In this document: positions 24,260 through 49,241 of the stretch, in pieces
Layout: the number at the start of each line of letters is the position of its first letter
How positions within the stretch are numbered: position 1 is the first letter of the stretch
Assembly (NCBI GenBank): GCA_949318235.1
Contig: OX439132.1
Coordinates: 47,058,217-47,122,216, forward strand
DNA from: Ecdyonurus torrentis
Taxonomy: Eukaryota; Arthropoda; Insecta; Ephemeroptera; Heptageniidae
DNA length: 64,000 nucleotides
Direction: 5' to 3'
Program-made: the position numbers and the translations under genes
Notes under the pieces: generated by a model
The model's input: the letters and a program-made list of their open reading frames with translations, nothing else
What the model was told of the DNA's origin: nothing
The model's database searches: none

Positions 24260-24851
24260 ACTCTCTGCCTTGTTTTACATTTATTCCGGTGAAAATAATA
24301 TTAGTAACAACTAACAACACTGTTAATTAGTATGCACAATATTATATAATAATTACACTTCTTACTGATTTCTTTATTTTTCAATGTTATTGAAGTTTTA
24401 AATATATGATAATATTGATTTATAGCAAAATCAAAGTTGAACCATTTTTATTTTAATAATATAGTGATATATGTACAAAACGATAAACGTATATTTAAGC
24501 TAGAAACCAGTTAAGTAGTTGAACTATATTTTTTATATATCTAAACTAATCAACTTAGTGGTAAAACCTAGATTAAAATTAAACTGAAATCACAAATTTC
24601 AGACTAACAAAATCATATATAAGAATTTTTAACTAAAAATGATATAAAAAATATTCTTCTGTAATTCTTTAAATTGCAAAGGTTAATCACGCATATTTGT
24701 TATGTATATTGTGCATACCAAACAAGATATACGATAATAAGAATTGCCCATTTATATGTTTTATGTTAGAATATCCTGTTATAGTAGTTCTACGTAAATT
24801 GAAATTATAGGCTCACACAAAACCACTTATTAAACAATACAGAAAATAGAT

Positions 24852-24852
<1 letters not shown>

Positions 24853-24895
<43 letters not shown>
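24853..24895. repeat. (GA)n microsatellite
   Basis: About 42 bp of GA. Confidence 0.9.
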
Positions 24896-24898
<3 letters not shown>

Positions 24899-25179
24899 AC
24901 GCTGCATCAAATAATTGTTGTATGGTAGAGTAGTTATTAAAAAAAATATTATACTTGATAGTTCTACATAACGAACGTTTTTAGATCTACAACTAAAATT
25001 GTATAAAATATTGCCAAAAATATTATATGAAAAACATTCCACATTGCGAGTCACGTATGATGCGATGTTATTATTGATCAAATATTGTTTAAATAATATA
25101 CTGAACTAACAAAATTAATTTTTTTTTAATATGGATAATAAAATATCATGCAAATGTGTTACGTTGTAAGGTCTATACA

Positions 25180-25335
25180 ATAATGGTAAAATCGACACCA
25201 TGTTGGATCACTCAATAACATATATAGGACACAGGAAAATGACTCACTTATACCAGTGTATAAATAATAAGCAATGTTTTTGAGAGCTATGTATAATATT
25301 GTTATTAGAATAATGTGCGTGTGCAAATGAAAAAA
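25180..25335. mobile_element. MITE family A, degraded copy
   Basis: Shares CGACACCATGTTGGATCACTCAATAACAT and TTTTTGAGAGC with the family A copy at 14309-14614. The ends are eroded. Confidence 0.55.
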
Positions 25336-25844
25336 AATTAAAGACCTTTTTTAAATAAAAAATATCTTAATAGAATATTATTTATTAAATTATTTTTTGT
25401 ATATATTTACTATAGTATTATTTTTAAATTAAATATTGTAGCTTATCTCCATTTTTTATAATTGGCATTGATTAATCTGATCTTAACGTAATCTAAAAAT
25501 TTGTAGTCACTAAAATATTTCAAGACTTGCTAACAACAATTAAAAAAAAATAGTTTTTCAAAAATTTGGCAGTATTATACTATAGGTAGGAAGAATCGTG
25601 TTATTGGTCCCTAGCTTGAAGAGCTACAAAAACCACCCCTTTTGTTCTCCCACTACTTGACCATGACTATTTGGTGAGTGCAATGTGTTATTGTGTGACA
25701 ATCAGAAGTAAAGAAGAGACATCAACACTCGACTTTGACTAACACTCTGCAAAATATTGCAAACAGCTTACATTTACAATATTTTATTTCCATTTTTTTT
25801 AGTTACTTAAATTTCTTGTACATTTAGGATAATATTTTGATGAA

Positions 25845-37785
<11,941 letters not shown>

Positions 37786-37889
37786 ACGTACTGCTTGCAT
37801 CGTTATGTAAAAAATTAAGTAACATTAATTAGTATTTTAAAACACAAATATTATATTTATTTAATGTTAAATTATTACTGTATACCAAC

Positions 37890-38205
37890 TTAAAGGCGTG
37901 GAACAAGTTGAACAAAATAGTTGCGTAATATCCTAACAAACCTGAAAACTAACATTGATTTGGCCAGTCATTTATTTCTAATTTATTTTCTATTCACAAA
38001 ATGCCAATGGAGGTCACTGACGTCACAGCTTGCCCGGCTTACGCGTGCGTAAAATAAGCAAGTTGTGACGTCAGTGACCGCCAGTGTCATTTTGTGAATG
38101 GAAAATAAATTATAAAATAAATAACTCTGGCCAAATCAACGTTTATTTTTAGGTTTTTCTAGGATATTATGCATTTTTTTGGTTCGAGGTGTTCTATGCC
38201 CTTAA
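37890..38205. mobile_element. MITE family C, copy 2
   Basis: Starts TTAAAGGCGTGGAACA and ends TGTTCTATGCCCTTAA. The interior is almost self-complementary around CACTGACGTCAC...GTGACGTCAGTG. It lies just after the transposase stop. Confidence 0.85.
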
Positions 38206-39940
38206 GTTGCTGTCTTAAAATATTGTACTACTTAAGTAAAATTGCTTAATTTACATAATAAATTTTAAGAAGAAAATATAATATAGAAATATTTGAGTTT
38301 CAAAATATTAATTGTTATTCTGTTTCTTTATTCATATTTTAATACACAAGTTATATTTAAATGTACTGGTAAACCTTAAATTCTAGTTTTTTTTAAAAAA
38401 AATGGCAAGCATGAGAAAAAAATTGAAAAAAAAATGTTTTATTTTAAATAATATGTTAATATCTTATCTCAATCTCAACCTTAAAAAACAATTTTTAATA
38501 TTTATTGCATTAAGGCAGAAAATTAATTACTTCTTGATTTAACTAAAAACTTGTAAAGAAAACTAAACTAAACAATGATGCATTTTAAACTTTAAAACTG
38601 TAAAAAATTATTAAGTCCAAGAATTTGAAATTTTAGTCAAAAAAAGCCTCTGTTAATTTCAATGATATAGTTTCTCACTTATCTAATAGTCACGAGTTCT
38701 GAAAGTTTTATCATATATGTAGCTGTTACATTAACTTTCAATTGTCATCATAAAAATTCAAAGTTTTCTTTTTTAAGATACAAGCAATTTATAAACTGCC
38801 ACTAAGAACCATATGTTTAGTTATAATATAAACCTTACCTTTATCGTAATTATTTAAGAAATGTTTTTAATAAAATTTTATTAAAAATAATATAACATTT
38901 TTAATATACGTAATATGAACACGTACATTTAAAAATTAATATTATATATATTATAAATTTTTGATTTCCAATTTTTGCATTACAGGTTACCCCGGTTTGA
39001 CACTAAATACATGTTAAGACTGTACATAATCAAAGGCTTTTGTTTAGTAAACTTTTTTTTTTTTTGAATAAATTAAAATTAGTATGAACCTTTTTTTAAT
39101 AAAAAATTGTGTATTTTTGTTATCATTTATATTTTATATAGAACTTTCGTTAATAAACAAAATAAAATTTAAACTAGAAATGTGTGTTGTAAATTACAAA
39201 AATAGATCGACGTGAAATCAAAAACAACGATGTATACTATAATATTATTGTAATATGTTTTTAAAATTCGACTGTGCATGTTTGATAAAATGTTAGTGTA
39301 TTCTTCTCAAGATGTCTATTTTTGTCTACAATATGTTTTATTCTTTTTTTAGTTACTTTTGGTGGTAGAATAAAAATATATTTTCTAATAAATGTATAAT
39401 GCTTTTTGTTAACATCAAATAATCCTTAAAACTAAAAAATATAACTTTCATAGACTGAATTTAATATTTAAATTTTAATGTAAACCAGGAAAGCTGAGAA
39501 TGTAATATTTTTTTAATAAAATGCATTTTATTAATAATAATTATTAAAATATAAATATACCGAACAGTAAAGGTTATATCTGCCAATTTTTTTTATTGTC
39601 TTATTATATTACTTTTTCAGCAATCAGTTAAAAAAAGAAGTAACTATATAAAAAAAAGTTTATTCAATTTTCATAGTTGTTTTTTCTTATTTTTCTTGGA
39701 TTTATATTTAATTACGCATTTAAAACAATTTAATTAATAATATTTAAATATTATTTATATGCAAATTTTAGCATATTGATAGTAAGTATATGTTTAACCA
39801 TTAAATTCAGTTAGATTTAAAAAGCCTAGATTTTTAAAAAAAAAGTATTTTTTTAATGGTAATTTCGAGCTAATAATATAAAACAATACACTAAAAATTT
39901 ATTCTTCAAGCTTTTTTTTAACTTAACTAATATTAAAGCT
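38206..39940. other. AT-rich right interior of the giant hAT, nothing recognised
   Basis: About 1.7 kb of AT-rich sequence with A and T runs; no ORF or repeat end seen. Confidence 0.5.
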
Positions 39941-40703
39941 TAAAGTTTAAAATCTTGAGATCTTGCACGTGATATTCAAGCTAAATTTTAAAAGCTCGAT
40001 TTCGAGTTATCAAAATGAACAATAATTTAAAGCTCGCATTATTTTAAAAGACTGTTCCTCGAGTCATGTGAAAAACTCAGCTCGAATTGGTTCGTTTTCG
40101 AGCTAAAAAGCTCGAGACTAGAGTTTAAACATTTTCAAAAAAACGAGTCAATCAAAAATTTATCTCGGGGGGATGAGCTAGAATTTTTTTTTTTTTTTGG
40201 TTTACATTAATTTAAAAAGACTTTTTTTTCACGAGTCATTTATGAACTCGGCTCGAATTGGCTCGTTTTCGAGCTAAAAGCTCGAAGCTGGGTTTAAAAA
40301 TTTTAAGAAAAACAAGCCATATAAAATTAGCCTGGGTGGGAGCTTGAAAATGGTTTCATGTTCAACTCTTTTATTTTAGCTTGTTTACTTTTTTAAAGCT
40401 CGTTTACTCCACGGGCTCAACTCAATTTGGCTCGTTTTCGAGCTTTGGCTTGTTTTGAGCTTTAGCACATTTTCGAGGTTTTGCATGTTTCCGAGCTTTT
40501 GCTTGTTTTCAAGCTTTGGCTCATTTTCGAGCTTTGGCTTGTTTTCGAGCTTTGGCTCCGTTTTCGAGCTTTGGCTCAATTTCGAGCTGTGGCTCATTTT
40601 CGAGCTATAAGCTCGAAACCCGGGTTAAACGATTTTTAAAAAACGAGCACTCGAAGTTTTAAACCCGGGCGGGTGCTCGAACCGGTTTAAATTTACAGCT
40701 CTA
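39941..40703. promoter_or_regulatory. Right subterminal repeats of the giant hAT
   Basis: Repeated TTTCGAGCTTTGGCTCG/TTTTCGAGCT words run up to the right TIR, mirroring the motif class at the left end. Probably transposase binding sites, by analogy with other hAT elements. Confidence 0.6.
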
Positions 40704-41688
40704 ATTTATTTACATTTAATGCGGCTCATTTGCATTCAAAGCAGTTCACTTACATTCAAAGCACTTCATTTAATTACATTTAAAGCAATCTGATATTACA
40801 TTTAAAGCGGCTCATTTATAATCAAAGCACTTCATTTATCATCAAAGCGGCTCAATTACATTCAAAGCAATTTATTAACATTCAAAGCGGCTCATTTTTA
40901 CATTCAAAGCACTTCATTTATCATCAAAGCGGCTCAATTACATTCAAAGCGGCTCAATTACATTTAAAGCAGCTTATACATTCAAAGTGGCTCATTTTCA
41001 TTTAAAGCAATTCATTTACATTCAAAAACTATTCATTTATATTCAAAGCAATTTATTTACATTTAAATAGGCTCACATACATTTAAAGCAGTTTATATAC
41101 ATTCAAAGCGGCTCAATTACATTCAGGCAATTCATTTACATTCAAAGCACTTCATTTACGTTCAAAGTGGCTCATTTTCATTTAAAGCAATTCATTTACA
41201 TTCAAAAACTATTCATTTATATTCAAAGCAATTTATTTACATTCAAATAGGCTCACATACATTTAAAGCAGTTTATATACATTCAAAGCGGCTCAATTAC
41301 ATTCAGGCAATTCATTTACATTCAAAGCACTTCATTTACATTCAAAGTGGCTCATTTTCATTTAAAGCAATTCATTTACATTCAAAAACTATTCATTTAT
41401 ATTCAAAGCAATTTATTTACATTCAAATAGGCTCACATACATTTAAAGCAGTTTATATACATTCAAAGCGGCTCAATTACATTCAGGCAATTCATTTACA
41501 TTCAAAGCACTTCATTTACATTCAAAGTGGCTCAATTACATTTAAAGCAATTTATTTACATGCAAATCGGCTCACTTACATTTAAAGCAGATCATATACA
41601 TTCAAAGCGGTTCAGTTACATTCAAAGCAATTCATTTACATTCAAAGTGGCTCAATTAGTTTTAAAGCAATTTATATTACATTTAAAT
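40704..41688 (+). repeat. 20-bp minisatellite of unit M, forward part resumed
   Basis: Same 20-mer and orientation as 17400-18429. A higher-order repeat of about 180 bp is visible three times (about 40980, 41165, 41345). Confidence 0.95.
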
Positions 41689-42250
41689 GTAAATAAGACA
41701 CGCTTTGAAAGTAAATAAGCCTCTTTGAATGTAAATGAAAAGCTTTGAAAGTAAAAAAATTGCTTTGAATGTAAATGAATGGCTTTGAATGTATATGAGA
41801 TGCTTTAAATGTAATTGAGCCGATTTGAATGTAAATCAATTGCCTTAAATGCATTATTGAGCAACTTTAAATGTAAATGAACTGCTTTGAATGTAAGTGA
41901 ACTGCTTTGAATGTAAATGAGACTCTTTGAATGTAAATAAATATCTTTGAATGTAAATGCATTGCCTGAATTTAATTGAGCCGCTTTGAATGTATATAAA
42001 CTGCTTTAAATGTATGTGAGCCCATTTGAATGTAAATAAATTGCTATGAATGTAAATGAATAAGTTTTGAATGTAAATGAACTGCTTTGAATGGAAATTT
42101 AATAAATTGCTTTGAATGTAAATGAATTGCTTTGAATGTAAATGAATTGCTCTGAATGTAATTGAGCTGTTTTGAATGTATATGAGCTGCTTTAAATGTA
42201 TGTGAGCCGATTTGAATGTAAATAAATTGCTTTAAATGGAATTGAGCTGC
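41689..42250 (-). repeat. 20-bp minisatellite of unit M, inverted part
   Basis: The monomer now reads TTTGAATGTAAATGAACTGC, the reverse complement of the left part. The switch falls at TTACATTTAAATGTAA (about 41682), so the array is palindromic. Confidence 0.95.
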
Positions 42251-42590
42251 TGTGATTGTAATTATTCTGTCTACATGGTTTTGAGTGAGATTGAGCTATT
42301 TTGAGTTGAAATGATTTAAAGCAAATAACTTTGAATATTTTTAAGTGGTTTCAAATAACATTTATATATTAAAAAAAAAATGAGGTTAAAATTATTTATT
42401 CAGAATAAATTATAATTTGAGTTAAAGTAAATGGTTTTGAATTAAGGATTAGTAAACCATTTTGAATCGCTTTGACCATATTTGAATACCTGCAGCAAGT
42501 ATGAGTAATTTTGAGGTACTTTATAGAATTGATTTTTTTTTTGAGTGACTTTTGAGTAAAATTGAGTTTATTTAAATCGGGGATTTTTTA
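42251..42590. repeat. Right terminal domain of unit M (approximate end)
   Basis: Degenerate TTTGAGT/TTTGAAT words mirror the left terminal domain and stop near GAGTAAAATTGAGTTTATTT. The exact end is unclear. Confidence 0.5.
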
Positions 42591-44884
42591 ATCTCAAGAT
42601 GAATTCTGATTGGTCCGTTCAAATTTAAAGACGTTAATATTTTTTAAAAAGTAACGAATTTGTGGCGTCTTTTCATGAGAGATAGACGTGTTTTAAATTG
42701 CTCTGATAAATGTTTGTTAATTACTGGTAAAATGTGACAATACCCAAAATTATGTGGTGCTACAGGTGAGTTAAACACCTACTCTAACCTTTTGAATATT
42801 AAAGCCATGTAATAACACTCAATTTCATTCATTTTTAATCGAAAATAAAAATGAATGCAATTTGAAAAGTTTTTATTTTAATCAAAGTGCAACATATTTA
42901 ACGTCACGCTGTGCAGATTTTCCTATTTGGATACTCTAGCTGTTTTTAATTTTATATGAAACTGTGTTTATATTGTAGGGTACCATTTAAATGCATTCGA
43001 ATTCATTCATTTTATGATTCAAAGTTATATTTACATGACTTTATAAGCATTATTTTAGAACTTTTTTTTTGTTATTATTATTTTATAATTATTTGTTGTT
43101 TTTTTATGTGATTTGATAAGCATAAATTCATATATTATATATACATTACATTTTTTTTTAAGTTTATATTAATTATAAACTTAATTAAGTGAAGTCATTC
43201 CACACATTATTTAAGATGCAAAACTGATGATTTTTTTTTTATGTTATATAGTTTTTTTTTTTGTTTTTTTATGTTATATTGTTTTGTTTTTTCTCAAATT
43301 ACAAATTTTAATATTTTATTAGATGCATTAATTGTGTTAGGACTGCGATGGTTTTCTTTTGCGATGTTTTGACGCAATCTTTGTTTGCAGCTAGTGTATG
43401 ACGACCATTTCTTTAGTTATTTTTCAAACAATATATATGCAGATATTGCAGAGATAGTTTTTTTTTTATATTATTATTTTATACATTATGTATTATGAGA
43501 TTGTGGATGCAACAAATCGGATAATGTTCTAAAGAAAAAATAACAAAATAATTTTATGAGTTTACTTCAAATTTTATTTCAAATCAGTGGCGTAGCCAGG
43601 GGGGAGGTTTTGGGGGTTTGAAAAAGATATAAAAAAATAAAAATTGAACCAAAATTTGCAAGAAAAATAGCATTTTAGGAGAAAAAATCTTCAAAAATTC
43701 TCGCTTCGCTCGAATACCGTCGCATATATTTAATTTTATTTACTAATTTTACCTTTTCACTGATACATTAGTACAACGGTAGATACTATTAGCCTTAAAG
43801 GTACCAAATATTTAGTAGTACTAACCAAACAAAACAATTAACTATATATAGATCTTACATTAAAAATTGTAAATTTTCTGTTTTCCGTGAAAACAAAAAA
43901 TAATAAATATAAGTAAAAACTGCACAGTTTTCTAGCATAGAATAGGTATAAAAAAAAAAAAACGACGTGATTTTAAGACGTACACAGAAACAAAACTTTC
44001 AAACTATAAAGGAAGCTTTCAAAATATATTAAGTTCACGTCCATATTCGATGATTTTTAGCCAATTAGCCAATTTCAGAAAGTAAAACTAAATAGAAGTA
44101 CAATTGGTATTGCAAAAATTGCGTATAAGAGTTGCTGAAATTCTCTTTATAGTTTTGATTGGTTTTTCTTTTATTGTAAAACAATTAATGAATAAGCTGA
44201 TCGCTGATGGTATATATTATATACTTTTCAACTTCAAAATAAAAAATAAATAAAATAAAAATCCATGATAGACAAACCAGAAAAACTAAAATGTAAAATA
44301 CGGCAAAATCTATATTAAAAAAAAAAAAAAAAAAAAAAACGTCCACTTATATACTGCATGTTTTAACATGATAATATATATATGATGATTGATGATGATG
44401 TTTACTTGGAAAACCTCGATATTACATATATATAATATAGTCCCAATTTTTCAGTCCCTATCAAAGTATACTTTGATAAAATTGTATTTAAAAGCATAAC
44501 AATTAATTTATTTCACATATTATTTTAAAATAAGAAATATAAATAAAAAAAAATTTAGGTTATGGAACTGCACTAAAAAACATGCCTTTCAAAAGTGTTT
44601 ATGATTTGCATTTTTTAATTCCTTTATTTTGTTATCTTTACTGAGATTTTTTTAACTTCCAAGCTTTTCTAAATACGACAATATATACCTGATCTTTTTT
44701 TTATTATTTGTCGATCAACTTGGCTCACTGTGAAAGCAGTCACATTGTATTTAGAATATGAGTGGAGCAGTTCGATTTCGCTCAAAATCTGTTAATTTTT
44801 TGTCCAATCTGGCGTCTTTAAATATGTATCATGCGGTTTATATATTTTCAGTTCAAAATGCACTCAAATCTAACTAATCTGATT
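42591..44884. other. AT-rich spacer with one possible hAT end
   Basis: CAGTGGCGTAGCCAGGGGGG at about 43586 is a classic hAT-type end, but no partner or target duplication was found. A poly-A run lies at 44315-44339. Otherwise nothing recognised. Confidence 0.5.
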
Positions 44885-47060
44885 TTAATGTAAGTGAACT
44901 CTGCTATAAATGTAAATGACCTGCCTTCTTGAATTGAAACAATCTACTTTAAATGTATTTGAACTGCTTTAAATTTAAATGAATTGCTTATTTCAATGCA
45001 AATGAAATTTTTTGAATTTAAATGAGCTGCTTTGAATGTAGATAAACTGCTTTAAATGTAAATGAGCCGCTTTCAAATTGAATGACCTGCTTTAAATGTA
45101 AATGAGCCACTTTGAAAGTAAATGAACTGCTTTGAATGTAAATATAAGCCGCTTTGAATGTAAATGAACTGCCTTATTTGAATGCAAATTAATGAATAGC
45201 TTTGAATGCAAATGAGCCGCTTTAAATGTAAAAATAATAGCTTTGAATTCATTTGAGCTGCTTTGAATGTAAATGAATTGCTTCAAATAAAAATAAACTG
45301 CTCTTTGAATGTAATTGAATAGCTTAATTGAATGCATTTTAGCTGCTTTAAATAAATCGGTTTGAACGTAAATGAACTGCTTTAAATGTAAATGTATATA
45401 GCTTTGAATGCAATTGAGTGGCTTGGAATGAAAAAATGAGTAGCTTTGAATGCAAATTAGCTGCTTTGAATGTAAATGAATTGCTTTGAATGTAAATAAA
45501 TCGCTTTGAATGTAAAAATTAACTGCTTTGAATGTAAATAAATCGCTTTCAATGTAAATGAGCTGCTTTTTTGAATGTAAATGAATAGCTTAAATTAATT
45601 TGAGCTGCTTTGAATGTAAATGAATAGCTTTAAATGCAATTGAGCTTATATTAAAATGTAAATGAATTGCTTCAAACGTAAATGAACTGCTTTGAATGAA
45701 AATAAGTAGCTTTAAATGCATTTGAGCTGTTTTGAATGTAAATAAATAGCTTTAAATTTAATGAATCTATATATGAATGCAAGTGAGCTGTTTTTAATGT
45801 AAATAAATCGCTTTGAATGTAAATGAACTGCTTTGAATGTAAATAAATCGATTTGAATTTAAAGGAACTGCTTTGAATGTAAATAAATCGTTTTGAATTT
45901 AAATGAGCTGCTTTGAATGTAAATGAACTGCTTTCATGAATGTAAATAAATCGCTTTGAATGTAAATGAACTGCTTTGAATGTAAATAAATCGCTTTTGA
46001 ATGTTAAATGAGCTGCTTTGAATGTAAATAAATCGCTTTGAATGTAAATGAGATGCTTTGAATGTAAATAAATCGCTTTGAATGTAAATGAACTGCTTTG
46101 ATTGCAAATAAATCGCTTTGAATGTAAATGAACTGCTTTGAATGTAAATAAATCGCTTTGAATGTAAATGAGCTGCTTTGAATGTAAATGAATAGCTTAA
46201 ATTAATTTGAGCTGCTTTGAATGTAAATGAATAGCTTTAAATGCAATTGAGCTTATATTAAAATGTAAATGAATTGCTTCAAACGTAAATGAACTGCTTT
46301 GAATGAAAATGATCAGTAGCTTTGAATGCATTTGAGCTGTTTTGAATGTAAATGAATAGCTTTAAATGTAAATGACTATAGCTATATGAATGCAACTGAG
46401 CTTTTTTTAATGTAAATGAATCGCTTTGAATATAAATGAATTGCTTTAAATGCTATTGAACTGCTTTAAATGTAAATTGCACTGCTTTGAATGTAAATAA
46501 ATCGCTTTGAATGTAAATGAACTGCTTTGAATGTAAATAAATCGATTTGAATGTAAATAAGCTGCTTTGAATGTAAATGAACTGCTTTGAATGTAAATAA
46601 ATCGCTTTGAATGTAAATGAGCTGCTTTGAATGTAAATAAATCGCTTTGAATGTAAATGAGCTGCTTTGAATGTAAATGAGCTGCTTTGAATGTAAATGA
46701 ACTGCTTTGAATGTAAATAAATCGCTTTGAATGTAAATGAGCTGCTTTGAATGTAAATAAATTGCTTTGAATGTAAATGAGCTGCTTTGAATGTAAATAA
46801 ATCGCTTTGAATGTAAATGAACTGCTTTGAATGTAAATAAATCGCTTTGAATGTAAAATGAGCTGCTTTGAATGTAAATGAACTGCTTTGAATGTAAATA
46901 AATCGCTTTGAATGTAAATGAGCTGCTTTGAATGTAAATGAACTGCTTTGAATGTAAATAAATCGCTTTGATGTAAATGAGCTGCTTTGAATGTAAATAA
47001 ATCGCTTTGAATGTAAATAAATCGCTTTGAGTGTATATAAATGAGCTGCTTTGAATGCTA
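44885..47060 (-). repeat. 20-bp minisatellite array of unit M, copy 2 (inverted orientation)
   Basis: About 100 tandem 20-mers of TTTGAATGTAAATGAACTGC type. They are degenerate on the left and very regular at 45780-47040, where three monomers (60 bp) keep a reading frame open. Confidence 0.95.
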
Positions 47061-47447
47061 TCAAATTTTGAATGGAAGCAAATGGTTATGAATTCACTTG
47101 AGTGGATTAATTTGAATGTAATTGAGCTGTTTTAAGGAGAATTGATTGCTTTTACTAGATTTAATACTTTGAGTGGTTTCAAATACATTTAAATGGTAGC
47201 ACTTTGAATAATATTGAGTGTAAATGAATTTTATTAAATATTTTTTAAAATAATTTTGAATTGTTTGCAATGATTTTGAATGCTTTTATTACTAAGTTGA
47301 ATTAATTTCAAGTACAAACGAATAGGTTTAAGTTATTTCGAGCCATTCAAAATGACCCAGAAAACGGACATTTCTAGATGATTTTGAGTGAAGTTGAATT
47401 GCTCCACTCAAAATCATTCAAAATGACTTCAAGACTTTTTCGTGGGC
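47061..47447. repeat. Terminal domain of unit M copy 2
   Basis: Ends ...GACTTTTTCGTGGGC. Reverse-complemented, it starts CCCACGAAAAAGTC, matching the CCCACGAA end of copy 1. Confidence 0.7.
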
Positions 47448-47946
47448 CCACGAATAAATTTTTCATTTTTGAATGATTTAAAAGTACTCAAAAGTCATTT
47501 ATTTTTGATTGAAAAGACTCAAATCAAATTTTAAAGACTCATTATCATTCAAAGTCACTCAATGTGGCTTTAAATTTAAAATGGTTCAAAGTGACTACGA
47601 TTAAATAGACTCAAAGTCATGCATAATGATTCAACATTTAAAACCATTCAAAGAACTTCAAACTCAGCTCAAAATGTTTCATTTAAAAAGACTCAAACTG
47701 ACCGTAGGAATTCAATAATATTAAAATCAATTTATTTATACTCAAATTGATTTAACATTATAATCATTTATTTTAATTCAAAATCCTTTTGAAAAAAATT
47801 CATTTAAAATTATTTAAAATTATTTAAAGTAAATCAACTTAATTACCCCGTTCAAAAATATTTAAAACCATGATAAAATATTCCAATTAAAATCACTTTG
47901 AATAATGTAGAATTGATTTCATTTGACATTATTCAAAGGTATTTAA
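47448..47946. repeat. Terminal domain of unit M copy 3, head to head with copy 2
   Basis: Nearly identical to 16776-17273. It is cut at TTAA (47943-47946) by the piggyBac-like element. Confidence 0.9.
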
Positions 47947-48828
47947 CCCATTTATGCCTAATGGGTCGAAAACGACCCAAGTACATTTTAAGAAGTGTAA
48001 ATTTACAGGGTTAATCAATCTTCTTAAAATTTGGTGTATACATACCTAATAGTATGTCAAATACATAGTAATGTTCAAAATTTGCATATTTTATTTTTTG
48101 AGGGAGGTACTGAACTCCAAAATAGACCTCTAAATTTGACCGCTTCAAAAATCGGAGGTTACTGACTTTAGACAGAATTTTCTAGATGTGTGCAAGTATC
48201 ATTGCTGTTGTAACCCATTTTTTCTAACAGCTATATGACTACCTCTCATTGTGTTATTCAATCAAATTTGAATTACTGTTAGTTTTTTTACAGTTGGTGC
48301 AAAAAAATTAGTTGGGTCGTTTTTGACCCATTAGGCACGAGGCCTATGAAAAAATATGCAGATATGTATTTTATGTGAATAATGCTTTTGCATTATCTTT
48401 GATATGGAACTTGGCCCCTGAACCCTAAATAAGGTCCCTGACACAAATAAGTACCAATTAAAGGACAGGACCCTGATTTCGGACAGGTGCCAATTACCAG
48501 ACAATATAAAAAATATAAAAAAAAATCAATTTTTATAGCCATACCTCTGTTTTTAAAACCTAAATATCATACTTATCACAAAAAGGCACCAATTATTGGA
48601 CAAGACCCTTTACTTGAGAGACTTATTACAGAAAATTGAAAAAACAAAAACAAAAAATAAAAGTAAAAAACATGATGTAGAGCCATAGCATAGTACGAGT
48701 AATTAGTAGAAAACTTATAATATAAACACTATATATCTGGTAAATAGTGTTATGTAAAAAATATCCAACTGAACTCTATAATTATGAGAAATGTGTAACT
48801 CCTTGCACAATTTTATTGACTACACAGG

Positions 48829-48952
48829 TACAGCTCGGGACAAAAGTTCCCGAACGGGGCTGCGGCGGCCGCTGCGTTTTCTCATAAAGATAGCATAGTG
48901 TGGTTGCGGGTTGTCTATGCAAATCGTTCGGCAACTTTTGGCCAGAGCTGTA
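48829..48952. mobile_element. Tc1/mariner-type MITE, second copy
   Basis: 48831-48950 between TA dinucleotides is related to 5483-5604. The opposite foldback arm reads ...ACAGGTACATGTA... with a single TA, the empty site. Confidence 0.9.
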
Positions 48953-49080
48953 CATGTATTGTTGTGCCATGCATGCATATGTATTTGATATATCTTATTG
49001 GAACATGATCGTGAACAATTGGAACATATGACCAACCAGGTAATGGTAATATACAATTTGTTACTTCATTACATCATAGA

Positions 49081-49241
49081 GTTGCAGCGAATGTCTGACA
49101 GAAGACCCGCGGACAAAAGGCCCTCAGACAAAAGACCCTGGCTGTGCGCACAGGTAAAACATATCGGCGAGCGGCACACAGGTAGGGTCTTTTGTCGTAG
49201 GGCCTTTTGTCCGCAGGTCTTCTGTCTGTATACGGTTGCAG
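49081..49241. mobile_element. 147-bp palindromic MITE with 7-bp target duplication
   Basis: 49088-49234 has inverted ends (ACAGAAGACCCGCGGACAAA and its mirror) and is flanked by GTTGCAG at 49081-49087 and 49235-49241. The other foldback arm has one GTTGCAG, the empty site. Confidence 0.85.

Noticed and set aside
46453..47064. Open frame of 203 residues made of a 20-residue repeat (FIYIQSSSFTFKA type)
   Set aside because: It is a translation of the 20-bp minisatellite: three monomers make 60 bp, which keeps a frame open by chance. The same applies at 17350-17865, 41527-41854 and 45092-45337.
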